Shown piece after piece: positions 32,701 through 40,739 of a stretch of DNA of 64,000 bases (position 1 is the stretch's first letter; each line of letters opens with the position of its first letter). The stretch lies in NCBI GenBank assembly GCA_964522105.1, contig CAZFVA010000017.1, forward strand, positions 3,327 through 67,326. Direction: 5' to 3'. The notes under the pieces were generated by a model, which was given only the letters and a program-made list of their open reading frames with translations, searched no databases and was not told the origin of the DNA. Position numbers and translations under genes: made by a program. This DNA is from JAGOFO01 sp964522105. GTDB taxonomy: Bacteria > Myxococcota_A > UBA9042 > DTJE01.

Positions 32701-35126
32701 ATGGCACGTTGCTTGTCGCCGGTACAGGGGCTCAGCCTGTCCTGTTCACTGTCTTCGGAACGGACCACAAGCACGCGAAGGCGTGGAACCGCATCATTAT
32801 CAACGGCACAGGATCGCAGGTCAGGAATGCCGTGTTCGAATTTGCCGACACTGCCTTCGAGGTCAAAAAAGACCTGTTGATGGAAGACACCGAGATTCGT
32901 TACTGCACCGAAGGTGTGCGGTCGAACGCTTCGGCGGCCAGTTCAACGTTTACCCGTGTCGTTCTGCGTGAAAACGTCACTAACGGCCTGTATGTTTCAT
33001 CGGGGACCGTGGCCGCTGATGACTGCCTGTTTACTTCAAATGGTGCGCGTGGCGTTTACGTCATGGGCGGGACGTTCAACCTCAGCAACAGCGAGGTTTC
33101 GGCCAATGGTGCTGCCGGGATCGAGTACATGCGGGCGGGTGGCGGCCTTATTACCAGGAACGTGATCACTGGTAACAGATACGAAGGCGTGCGAATCTGG
33201 ACTGACTCGACAACCGATCCGACGCCGGTTGTGAACTACAACAACATTACGGGCAACGCGACAGCAGGCGCCATTGTTACAGGTGACTTGAATCTGTCTG
33301 TAAGTACCGATGCCAACTATTACGGTACCAAGTTAAGCGGTACATGGACCAATCCCGTTAACACGACAATTGAACGGGTCTATATGTCCTATTCTGAAGT
33401 TGACAGTGGCTATGACTACATCAGTGGCGGCGTGAAGAAGGATTCGGGGTCGGGCGTTGATATCGCAGTCGGCGAATCCGGGGTCAGCAGATGGTATGAC
33501 ACCACATCGTACGGGGCTAAGACAATTATTGCCTACGTGGCGGACTATTACAGCTCAAGTTATTATGGAACAACGACCGTTACGAAGGCCGCCTATCTGG
33601 ATCCCGCTGCCGTCCGGGAGGCTACCGCCATTACACGGTCGGGCACGATTGATATGCGCCATAACTATTTCGGGGTGTTTCCGAATGTTCTTGATGTGGT
33701 AACGCTTGGCACGGCGACGGCCGCCAACTTGCAGGGGTTCGTCGGGGTGCCTTTTGACGCTTCGTGGTCCAAAGGCATCTACTTTGGTGGTGAAACGATT
33801 TCTGCGGAAACGACCTGGATCGGCACGGTTTACATTACCGGCGACCTGACGTTCTCGGGCACCAGTCTGACAGTTCAGGCCGGTTCGCAGATTCTTTTTG
33901 CGCCGGTTGATCAAGATCGTAACGGCGTCGGGGACTACGACCTGAATCTTTCCAACACCATGTTTACGGTCAATGGCATGTCGGGTTCGACGGTTCTGTT
34001 CAGCACTGTCGGTGGAGTGGCCAACGGATTCCAGGAGGTCAAGGTGTCGGGCACCAGCCTCAGTGATATCAATTACACGGTGTTTGAAAATGGTAATACC
34101 GGCCTGCACCTGGAAACCGGCAACCACGGGGTGGCGGACTGTACTTTCCAGGATAACGCTGCCAACGGATTGTGGCTGAGGTCAAACGGCAGTACATATT
34201 CGGCCACTGTGTCCGGCGGTACCTTAAAGCGTAACGGTCGTGGCGTTGTGGTTGAATCATGCAGGAATTTGACGCTGGACAGGGTCTTGATTGAAGACAA
34301 CATCGGCGACGGTCTTGTGGTTTCAACTTCAACGACGTCTCTGGAGGTTACCAGCACTACTGTGCGCCGCAACGGTGGTAACGGCGTAAATCTCACAAAT
34401 TCCAGCGTCGGGATTGATCACTGCAATATTCAGTACAACGGTATGAGTGGTGTGCGCTATCAGGGAATTTCGGCCGGCAGTCTGTCGAACTCAAACGTGA
34501 AGTTTAATGACAAACAAGGCATCCTGCTTGTCAGCGCAAGTGGAAATCCTGCACCGGTCATAAATGCGAACAACATATACGGGAACTCGCTGAAGTCAGG
34601 GATCGAGGTCGCCAATCCTGCCCAGGCCGCTGTTACCGACTCCAGCTACTATGGAACGAGGTGGTCATCCGGTTGGTCCACCCCGGGTAATCAGATCATC
34701 CAGTGGATTCGGGCCACGTACTCTGAAATTGACAGCGGCTACGACTACATCCAGGGTATGGTCAGTTCTGATTCGACCTCGGGCGGTAGCGTCTATGCAC
34801 CTTCAAGCAGTGCGCCGACCCGGTTTGTTGACATCGAGAGTTACGCCGTAAAAACAATTTTTGCCGGCGTTGCAGATTATTATTCGTCATCTTACAGCGG
34901 CACCATGACGGTCGACGTGGCCATGTATTCGGTGTCCAACGTCCCGACGATTATCCACCCGACCGAACTGGCGGCGGCAACCGATGCCGGCCAGGTCAAC
35001 TGCAAGGCCAATTACTGGGGCACTTTCCCGGACGTTCAACCGCGCTTTACGCTTGGTCGCTCGGACGCCATCGACTTCCAGAATTTCGTCGGGTCCGAAG
35101 TAAGCGGTGCCGGTCCGTTGCCGTAG
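29763..35126 (+). CDS. giant mosaic lipoprotein: eight 8-Cys repeats, lamin-tail, PKD, Ig-like and duplicated beta-helix
   Basis: 1787 aa. Lipoprotein signal ends TGGC23. Residues about 58-475 are eight tandem units of about 50 residues with eight cysteines each and the core DYNxDGCLEWGTPxxC, implying four disulfides per unit. Next: a lamin-tail domain (about 480-640; ILIDEVMVDSTSSPDSDSF), a PKD domain (about 650-735; FDFGDLSS, VSVTITDNRGATD), an Ig-like domain (about 738-830), a second PKD (about 832-920), then two copies of a roughly 420-residue right-handed beta-helix module (922-1338 and 1339-1787). Each beta-helix copy opens with a VDQDxNGxGDYD-type loop and ends with a SGYDYI and ADYYSSSY block. 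Probably a surface adhesin or glycan-binding protein. No catalytic residues recognised. Confidence 0.9.
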   Translation: MNRMSLSVSGVLSVVFLLVTGGCAGGSNPSDTDISGSDSGHEVVLTDTVTDHGPTCTNECPDESARECVEGGYRTCTDLDDDGCVEWTLPTECGIGTSCKTGYCTSSCASQTCTAVGAKSCGTGNQVLECGDFDTDGCLQWGNPVECTESLVCSRGFCANTCSSECSVIGAKKCQANSVVTCGDYNTDGCYEWGDATDCGGQFCSNGACAAQCQDECTSIGSRQCELDGFVLCDEYDNDGCLEWGTVLYCGKDQVCSNGFCAVECSAGCTVQGARKCQINSVITCGNYNGDECLEWGSPVPCDTGLVCGGGNCASQCSNDCFVVNSRQCDVSGSVVVCGDYNEDGCLEWGTPTPCDTDLVCSGGNCGLACSNACEVGNSRQCVAGSTNQFKVCNDYNEDGCMEWGSSQQCEGELVCSGGNCAMTCSNDCTIQDERKCVVGNAWTKCQDYNDDGCLEWGTSVYCEAWEECDAGACEPLAPPATILIDEVMVDSTSSPDSDSFVELWGPADTDLSGWRLVGVNGSDQDEYQSVTLVGVIGSDGRFVVAHPDSQASIHDMGDQFAANVDFQNGPDSIQLRYGDTVVDAIGYGTFAVDDFFAGEGSPVPKPLANHSLARDLSHTDTGDNLADFSELSSPTPGAANQDVNEAPTAQLKCPGTGILGQSLSFDASDSDDPDGTLTTFAFDFGDLSSVVSGSDATVEHVFSKAGTFSVSVTITDNRGATDEAGCQVAIGDDNAPTVDFIRPANDTQVTQGSSVSVLVNPSAVPGRSITKVDLLVGGVATGLSDDSAPYEFTYVVPANEPNNSTLTLQAKATDSVGSVGIGSVNLLVRNDAPVASFTAVVSGEKQITVDASSSRDTETAAAELVVRWDFTNDGTWDTGWSTEKIVLHTYPADGQYTIRMEVKDAIDQTASSTRDITLSSIQYVGGTVNTTTWTGTIVITGDVTVPAGQTLTVAAGTSVQFAYIDQDTNGIGDYDITINGTLLVAGTGAQPVLFTVFGTDHKHAKAWNRIIINGTGSQVRNAVFEFADTAFEVKKDLLMEDTEIRYCTEGVRSNASAASSTFTRVVLRENVTNGLYVSSGTVAADDCLFTSNGARGVYVMGGTFNLSNSEVSANGAAGIEYMRAGGGLITRNVITGNRYEGVRIWTDSTTDPTPVVNYNNITGNATAGAIVTGDLNLSVSTDANYYGTKLSGTWTNPVNTTIERVYMSYSEVDSGYDYISGGVKKDSGSGVDIAVGESGVSRWYDTTSYGAKTIIAYVADYYSSSYYGTTTVTKAAYLDPAAVREATAITRSGTIDMRHNYFGVFPNVLDVVTLGTATAANLQGFVGVPFDASWSKGIYFGGETISAETTWIGTVYITGDLTFSGTSLTVQAGSQILFAPVDQDRNGVGDYDLNLSNTMFTVNGMSGSTVLFSTVGGVANGFQEVKVSGTSLSDINYTVFENGNTGLHLETGNHGVADCTFQDNAANGLWLRSNGSTYSATVSGGTLKRNGRGVVVESCRNLTLDRVLIEDNIGDGLVVSTSTTSLEVTSTTVRRNGGNGVNLTNSSVGIDHCNIQYNGMSGVRYQGISAGSLSNSNVKFNDKQGILLVSASGNPAPVINANNIYGNSLKSGIEVANPAQAAVTDSSYYGTRWSSGWSTPGNQIIQWIRATYSEIDSGYDYIQGMVSSDSTSGGSVYAPSSSAPTRFVDIESYAVKTIFAGVADYYSSSYSGTMTVDVAMYSVSNVPTIIHPTELAAATDAGQVNCKANYWGTFPDVQPRFTLGRSDAIDFQNFVGSEVSGAGPLP

Positions 35127-35133
35127 CAGTTTC

Positions 35134-36186
35134 TTATTTTGAACAAGGTAGATCCAGTGTTGCCATGCCGATCCGTTCGACGCCTTCGGCCCACTCGTCA
35201 CGCGCATTGAAGTACATGCGGATTTGATCGCCTTCCCGAACTGTGTCGAACGCATAAACGAACGCCTTTTTCCATCCATCGTGTGACGGTTTGACGATCG
35301 GAAAGTCGCAGACATAGTCCCATTTCAGGCCGTCCGCGCTGCTTAAAACTTCAATGGCGCTTCTGCTTTTGCCTTCATTGTCCTTGTATATGCCGTTGTT
35401 CAGGGCGATGAACCGGCCACCCACCTTTTCATCCAGCAGTTTGATCGATCCTGCGCCCATGTTCATCAGGGGGTTCGACAGGTCAGGCGAGATAAGCGGT
35501 GTGGCATTTTTGGTGTATGGGCCCATGATGTTATCTGCCGTTGCGACCCCGATGTGACGCGGTTCATAGAAGTTGCATTCCGGGATGAATACGTTGCTGG
35601 CGCTGTAATAAAGCCAGTATTGTTTCAGATCGGCGCGGTACATCAGATAGGGGTTTCCTATTGTGCCGTTCGGGTCTGTTTCCCAGGAAAGCTCCGGTTT
35701 CAGCAGGACGACCGGCGTTTCCCAGTTCAACAGGTCAGCGCTTGTTGAATACAGCATTTCAGATGCGTCCATGCCGGCGTACTGTTCTACAAAGATGTAA
35801 TAAACAGGCTGTAAACCGCTCTGGTCGGTGAATACAAACGGTCTGACGACGCCCATGCCAAACAACGTGTCCGGGAGCATTTCCCAGGCGATTCCGTCTG
35901 GCGATGTCAGGTGGTGAATTCCCAGGAATCCATAAGCGAACATGTGCCACACGCCGTCCGGTGCCTCGTCAGGCTGGATAACGGCAGGATCGCCTATCAG
36001 CCAGTCCCCTTCCGCAGGCTGGATCAGCGGATTTGACGGATGTTCCGTCCAGTTGCAAAGCAGATCCGCCAGATCTATGGACGTGTCATTTGAATACCAG
36101 CACGTTCCTTGTTCCACGTCTGCGGTGCATGACATAAAAATCAGGCTCGAAAGCAGGAATATGCCGGTCATAAGCGTTTTGTTCAT
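35134..36186 (-). CDS. GH43/GH32-like five-bladed beta-propeller lipoprotein
   Basis: 350 aa. ATG with AGGAG eight bases upstream. Signal ends FMSC20, an unusual lipobox. Repeated blade pieces resemble the five-bladed glycosidase propellers: WTEHPSNPLIQP, GDWLIGDPAVIQPD (a candidate catalytic Asp), SPDGIAWEM, TSADLLNWETPVV, GNPYLMYRADLKQYWLYYS and SSADGLKWDYV. GH43 and GH32 enzymes act on arabinan, xylan or fructan. The catalytic Glu is not certain, so it may be a non-catalytic relative. Convergent with the giant lipoprotein, eight bases apart. Confidence 0.72.
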   Translation of the reverse strand: MNKTLMTGIFLLSSLIFMSCTADVEQGTCWYSNDTSIDLADLLCNWTEHPSNPLIQPAEGDWLIGDPAVIQPDEAPDGVWHMFAYGFLGIHHLTSPDGIAWEMLPDTLFGMGVVRPFVFTDQSGLQPVYYIFVEQYAGMDASEMLYSTSADLLNWETPVVLLKPELSWETDPNGTIGNPYLMYRADLKQYWLYYSASNVFIPECNFYEPRHIGVATADNIMGPYTKNATPLISPDLSNPLMNMGAGSIKLLDEKVGGRFIALNNGIYKDNEGKSRSAIEVLSSADGLKWDYVCDFPIVKPSHDGWKKAFVYAFDTVREGDQIRMYFNARDEWAEGVERIGMATLDLPCSK

Positions 36187-36282
36187 CAGCGTAACTCCTG
36201 TTCAACTGACCTGTATGATAGTCGCAAATAACAAGGGACGAAGATTTCAGCGGCCTGAATCTTGCCGGTTTACAAATATTTT

Positions 36283-36331
36283 CCATTACTTGATGTAGAA
36301 ATCTTGATTTTCAAGTTTAGTAATGGATAAT
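36283..36331 (+). promoter_or_regulatory. promoter overlapped by a nested inverted repeat (candidate operator)
   Basis: TTGATT (36304-36309), a 16-base spacer and GATAAT (36326-36331, five of six consensus bases) form a good promoter for the gene at 36362. CCATTAC (36283-36289) pairs with GTAATGG (36320-36326), and inside it CTTGA-TTT-TCAAG (36303-36315) is a perfect small palindrome. The repeats cover -35, spacer and the first -10 base, as a repressor site would. An in-frame ATG at 36323 falls in the spacer and so cannot be the start. Confidence 0.55.
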
Positions 36332-36361
36332 CGCATCATCAAGAGGACTTGGGGTACCGGT

Positions 36362-36877
36362 ATGAAAGGCGTAATTCCTTCTTATCAATTTGCCAGAGCG
36401 CAAGATGATGAAATTACAGTTAATGTTGGTCAGGTGATGGTTAAAGGTCGGATTAATTCACTCAGCCAGCGGCGGATAGCGGTTGAACTGCTCGAGCCGT
36501 TCCGGTGCGAAGAGACGATTGGAGCCTGCCTGCCATCAAAGGAATACGCGCATACAGTTCATTTTCAATATTCCGAGATACATCCGTCAGGTCGGCAGGT
36601 CCTTTCATCTTTCGGGGAAGAAGAAGCCCGCGAATTGACTGAAGACTTGTATCTGGCTGTGACGGCCGCCCGCGACCTGCGTGTTCAGATGCAGGAGCTG
36701 TACAACAGGGCATGGAAGCTTGCCGGCGTCGTAGTTGACAGCACTGCCGCCGAAATGCCCCCGGCCGTCGAGTCCGAATTTGTCGGTCTTGTGTTCGGTA
36801 TCCTTCCGGAAAACGTTATAAGCCCCTATCCGGTAGTCAATTGCTGGATGCGCTATTTCCGCGATTCCGTCGTGTAA
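36362..36877 (+). CDS. hypothetical cytoplasmic protein
   Basis: 171 aa from the ATG at 36362 (GGGG eight bases upstream); the earlier ATG at 36323 lies within the promoter. There is no signal peptide or membrane segment. The N-terminal half is beta-rich with a short barrel-like stretch (EITVNVGQVMVKGRINSLSQRR) that faintly recalls PilZ or other small barrels, but the PilZ RxxxR and D/NxSxxG motifs are absent. The C-terminal half is helical. Family not recognised. It is followed 47 bases later by an MFS transporter on the same strand. Confidence 0.65.
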   Translation: MKGVIPSYQFARAQDDEITVNVGQVMVKGRINSLSQRRIAVELLEPFRCEETIGACLPSKEYAHTVHFQYSEIHPSGRQVLSSFGEEEARELTEDLYLAVTAARDLRVQMQELYNRAWKLAGVVVDSTAAEMPPAVESEFVGLVFGILPENVISPYPVVNCWMRYFRDSVV

Positions 36878-36924
36878 AACCCCCATTCTGTTGACACACC
36901 GCTGCGCATCCATTATCAAGGGGC

Positions 36925-38223
36925 ATGGCGGATTTTGACAAAAATGACCCGTTATCCACCGATGTTCCGATGCCATTTGACGGTACAATTCCGCCTGCCG
37001 CCGCCCTGCCATCCATGTTTGCTTCTCTGCGCCACCGTAATTACAGGCTGTTTTTCTTTGGGCAATTGATTTCGTTAATCGGGCTGTGGATGCACAACGC
37101 GGCGCAGTCGTGGCTTGTGTATGAAATGACCGGGTCCAAGACGATGCTCGGCCTGACGATGGTCGCGGAAACTTTACCGATATTCCTGTTTTCAACGTGG
37201 GGCGGGGTTCTGGCCGATCGGTACCCGAAGCGCAAGATTCTGTATGTGACTCAGTCGATCGAGGCCGCGCTGGCGCTGATTCTGGCAGTCCTGGTTTTCA
37301 CGGACTCGGTTCAGGTCTGGCACATCATGGTTCTGGCGGCCCTGCTCGGCATTGATTCCGGCTTTGAGGCGCCGGCCCGCCAGTCGTTCACGATAGAAAT
37401 GGTCGGCCGAAAAGACTTGATGAACGCCATTGGTCTGATTTCCTCAGTTTTTCACGGTGCACGTATTGTCGGCCCGGCCATCGCCGGTCTGGTAATTGCC
37501 GCGTGGGGCACAGGCATCTGTTTTCTTGTAAATGGTCTCAGTTTTGGCGCCCTGATTATTGCGCTTGCGGCGATGCGCCTGCTTCCGAAGCCTGCCGATG
37601 AAACCAGCAGCAAGGGCTTTTCAATGCATCATGCCTTGAAGGGTTTCAGGGTTGTAAAGCGCACTCCGGCAGTACTTGGCCTGATATGCCTGACGTTTAC
37701 GGTGGGTGTGTTCGGGTGGTCGTATATCGTGCTTCTTCCTGCCATAGCAAAGGACACTTTTGGTGTGGCTGCCGATGGTTACGGCGTGATGATGTCTGCA
37801 AGCGGCGTCGGGTCCGTAATCGGGGCACTGTGGCTTGCGTCGTCACGTCGCATCAATAACGGCCGACATTTGATCAGCGGTTCGATGCTGCTGTTTTCAA
37901 TCGCGACAATCATATTTTCGCAGACTGCTTCATACGTGGTGGCCTTGATAGTGCTGGTTCCGATCGGGTTCGGGATGACGACTTTCTTTTCAAGTACCGA
38001 CGCGCTTATCCAGACCAGTGTTGACGATGACGTGCGCGGGCGTGTCATGGGGGTAGTGGCCCTCGTGTGGGGCGCAATGATGCCGCTCGGGTCTCTGCTG
38101 GCCGGGACTGTTGCTGAAGTGCTTGGCAGTGGAACGACCGTTTTTCTTGGTGCGGTCTTTGTCGGATGTGGCGGTATTGCTGCCCTGCTTGTTCTGCCGA
38201 AAGGTCTGACGCTCGGGCGCTGA
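36925..38223 (+). CDS. major facilitator superfamily exporter (MFS_3/EntS-like)
   Basis: 432 aa, twelve membrane segments. FASLRHRNYRLFFFGQLISLIGLWM is a typical MFS_3 (PF05977) opening, followed by the loop 2-3 motif GGVLADRYPKRKIL, with LGIDSGFEAPARQSFTIEMVG in segment 4-5 and TDALIQTSVDDDVRGRVMG in the C-half. Relatives export siderophores, macrolides or other small molecules by proton antiport. No biosynthetic or siderophore gene is adjacent. ATG preceded by AAGGGGC. Confidence 0.92.
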   Translation: MADFDKNDPLSTDVPMPFDGTIPPAAALPSMFASLRHRNYRLFFFGQLISLIGLWMHNAAQSWLVYEMTGSKTMLGLTMVAETLPIFLFSTWGGVLADRYPKRKILYVTQSIEAALALILAVLVFTDSVQVWHIMVLAALLGIDSGFEAPARQSFTIEMVGRKDLMNAIGLISSVFHGARIVGPAIAGLVIAAWGTGICFLVNGLSFGALIIALAAMRLLPKPADETSSKGFSMHHALKGFRVVKRTPAVLGLICLTFTVGVFGWSYIVLLPAIAKDTFGVAADGYGVMMSASGVGSVIGALWLASSRRINNGRHLISGSMLLFSIATIIFSQTASYVVALIVLVPIGFGMTTFFSSTDALIQTSVDDDVRGRVMGVVALVWGAMMPLGSLLAGTVAEVLGSGTTVFLGAVFVGCGGIAALLVLPKGLTLGR

Positions 38224-38242
38224 CCATCCCCCCATGGATATT

Positions 38243-40567
38243 TCAGTCCAGCAGTTTGCTTACTATTGATGACAGCTCTGTCACGTGGAAAGGTTTCTGA
38301 AGGAAAGGCATGCCCTGGTCAATCCGGCTGCCATTGATTATTGTGGTGTCAATGTACCCTGACATAAGAAGGATTTTCATGTCCGGCATCGTGTTTTTAA
38401 GCTGCTGAGCCAGCTCTACTCCGCTCATTTCGGGCATGACGACGTCGGATATGATTAAGTCCGGTAACGTTTCCCCCTGCATGATGATCTGCAGCGCTTC
38501 CTTTCCGTTTGATGCAGTTGTCACGCGGTAATTCAACTCTTCGAGGATGTCTTTCAGGAATGTAAGAAGCATGGGTTCATCTTCAACAACCAGAATATGC
38601 TGGTTGGTTCCTGCTTCCAGACCGTCGATCTTTCCCTTATGGACTGGCGGAAGGTCAGGTAATGTGAAAGGAAGATAGATTTTGAAGGTGGAACCTACGT
38701 TCGGCTCGCTGAACACCTCGATGCCGCCCCCGGATTGTTTTACAACTCCGTAAACGGTCGAAAGGCCCAGCCCGGTCCCTTTGCTTTTGTCTTTTGTGGA
38801 AAAGAATGGCTCGAATATTCTTTCTTTAAGCGATTCATCCATGCCGCATCCGTTGTCCGTAACTGTCAGAACAAGATGAACGCCGGGTTGAAGCCCTTCC
38901 ATAAATGAACAGTCTTTCTGGCTCAGTATCTTTGCGCCTGTTTCAATGACTATCCTGCCGCTGCCGTGTATCGCATCCCGCGCATTCACAATCAGATTCA
39001 TCAAAATCTGATCAAACTGGCCGGGGTCTATCTTTACAGGACAGATGTCCTGGGGCAGGTTTGTGACCAGTTCAATGTTTTCCCCGATCACCCTGCGTAA
39101 CATCTTTTCAAGATTGATAATCCGGTCGTTGACGTTCACCACTTCAGCCTGCAGCGGAAGGTTTCGGCTGAATGCCATCAACTGGCGCGTCAGCGTGGCC
39201 GACCTGTTTCCGGCTTCAATTATCTGATTCACTGAATTAAGCAGCCTTTCGGCGCCTGGCGGTCTGCGGATGATGTCTTCGCTGTATCCAAGTATTATGC
39301 CGAGCATGTTGTTGAAGTCATGGGCGACGCCGCCGGCAAGTTGCCCGATTGCTTCAAGTTTCTGGCTCTGGCGGAAACGTTCTTCCAGTGTGTCTTTTTC
39401 CTGCTGAAGGCGCATATATTCAGTCATGTCCATGTTTACGACTATGGCGCCTTCGATATTTCCGCCATGGCCGATTATTGGTGCGGTTGAGTTCAGGATA
39501 GTTCTTTTGCGGCCGTCAAAAGCGTCAATTTCAAGCAACTCATTCAGGATTGTTATCCCTTTGTTTATAGCGTGGGCCAGTGACCAGTCGTCAGGCGCCA
39601 CCGGTTCCCCGGAGGGCAACCTGCGGGCATTGAATATTCCGTATTCCTGCTGTCCTACCAGTCGTTCAGCCCCCCAGATTTTGCGCCCGGCTTCGTTGCT
39701 TCGGATCAGTCTGCCCCTGGAGTCGGAAAGCCACAGCCCGACCGGCACGACTTCAAATATCTTCACAAGCAGCTTTTCGCTTGAAGAAAGCTCATCAAAA
39801 GCCAACTGCAAGGCGGTGATATCCTGAACCGTACCGACCAGTGTTTCTGGAATTCCAGAAGGCCCTGTCTTGTAACGGCCAGTCTCCTGAACCCACTTGA
39901 TTCGTCCGTCCGACATAATCAGGCGGTGTTTGAATGCGTAAGTAGTAAGGCCGCTGAGTGATTTTTCGAATTCCTGATCCAGTGCCTGCCTGTCGTCAGG
40001 GTGGACAAATTCAAGGAACGATTCGTGTGACTCAGGGATTTCAGTTCTTTTCGTTTCGAACATCTCGTAGATTGAGTCCGACCAGGTCAAATTATGTGTG
40101 GCGAGGTCAAGTTCCCATCTGCCGATTCCGGCGGCTTTCTGGACTTCATTATTGGCTTGTTCCGCCTTTTGTCTTCGGGCTTCAATGTCGAGTGTGGTAA
40201 TCCCGAACGCCAGGGCTTCTGCCGTAGCTGTCAGAAAGGAGTGTTCGTCCGGTCCGATTTCCGAGTCGGGGTCGCGCAGGACATCCATGGAACCGACTGA
40301 TTCCCCGCGATGTACCAATTGATAAGACACGCTCGGGTGGTCATCTTCGTTGCCGCAGGCGGCGGTCAGGCCTGTTCGGTGGCGCCCGGTTTCGATTCTC
40401 AGTCGTAAGCCTTTGTATCCACCATGACCTGCCAGCACATCACAGGCATCCTTTGTCAGCGTTTCAACGCTGTCGGCCTTAAAAATTAGTTGACTGATTT
40501 TCGAGAAGGTTTTCAGGAAAGGCTCAGTAACTCGGGCATTTTGTTGGAATTGTCCGGTAAAGTTCAT
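38243..40567 (-). CDS. hybrid sensor histidine kinase (GAF-PAS-PAS-HisKA-HATPase-REC)
   Basis: 774 aa, no membrane segment, so cytosolic. Order: GAF-like (about 15-130), PAS 1 (about 140-255; GRWELDLATHNLTWSD, FVHPDDR), PAS 2 (about 265-385; NEAGRKIWGAERLVG), HisKA with phospho-acceptor His416 (GGVAHDFNNML), HATPase (N-box LMNLIVNARDA, G1 DNGCGMD, G2 GTGLGLSTVYG) and a receiver domain with Asp708 (LIISDVVMPEMSG) and Lys in FLQKPF. The HDFNN-type kinase with attached receiver usually passes phosphate on to a separate Hpt or response regulator; none lies nearby, so it is an orphan here. The promoter region carries an inverted repeat. Confidence 0.95.
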   Translation of the reverse strand: MNFTGQFQQNARVTEPFLKTFSKISQLIFKADSVETLTKDACDVLAGHGGYKGLRLRIETGRHRTGLTAACGNEDDHPSVSYQLVHRGESVGSMDVLRDPDSEIGPDEHSFLTATAEALAFGITTLDIEARRQKAEQANNEVQKAAGIGRWELDLATHNLTWSDSIYEMFETKRTEIPESHESFLEFVHPDDRQALDQEFEKSLSGLTTYAFKHRLIMSDGRIKWVQETGRYKTGPSGIPETLVGTVQDITALQLAFDELSSSEKLLVKIFEVVPVGLWLSDSRGRLIRSNEAGRKIWGAERLVGQQEYGIFNARRLPSGEPVAPDDWSLAHAINKGITILNELLEIDAFDGRKRTILNSTAPIIGHGGNIEGAIVVNMDMTEYMRLQQEKDTLEERFRQSQKLEAIGQLAGGVAHDFNNMLGIILGYSEDIIRRPPGAERLLNSVNQIIEAGNRSATLTRQLMAFSRNLPLQAEVVNVNDRIINLEKMLRRVIGENIELVTNLPQDICPVKIDPGQFDQILMNLIVNARDAIHGSGRIVIETGAKILSQKDCSFMEGLQPGVHLVLTVTDNGCGMDESLKERIFEPFFSTKDKSKGTGLGLSTVYGVVKQSGGGIEVFSEPNVGSTFKIYLPFTLPDLPPVHKGKIDGLEAGTNQHILVVEDEPMLLTFLKDILEELNYRVTTASNGKEALQIIMQGETLPDLIISDVVMPEMSGVELAQQLKNTMPDMKILLMSGYIDTTIINGSRIDQGMPFLQKPFHVTELSSIVSKLLD

Positions 40568-40621
40568 TTGCCCCCCTTAAAATCCGATTAGCACCCAAGG
40601 ACACCCCGTATCGGGATCAAA

Positions 40622-40649
40622 ATTCTATGATGTAGTAATACTACTACAA
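40622..40649 (-). promoter_or_regulatory. histidine-kinase promoter with inverted repeat in the spacer
   Basis: On the minus strand, TTGTAG (40649-40644), a 16-base spacer and TAGAAT (40627-40622, five of six consensus bases). A perfect inverted repeat TGTAGTA-ATAC-TACTACA occupies 40631-40648, covering most of the -35 and spacer, as expected for a repressor operator. The ribosome site AAGGGGGG precedes the ATG at 40567. Confidence 0.55.
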
Positions 40650-40739
40650 ACTGGTTTGATTGTAACCATAAGTTATTGTACAGAATTGACTGGTCACGGA
40701 CAGGTTCGCAATCTGCGATCGTCGGGGCGTTGGACGTGG

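Noticed and set aside
36323..36361. upstream ATG as start of the small unknown protein
   Set aside because: It lies between -35 and -10 of a good promoter and has no ribosome site; the ATG at 36362 has one.
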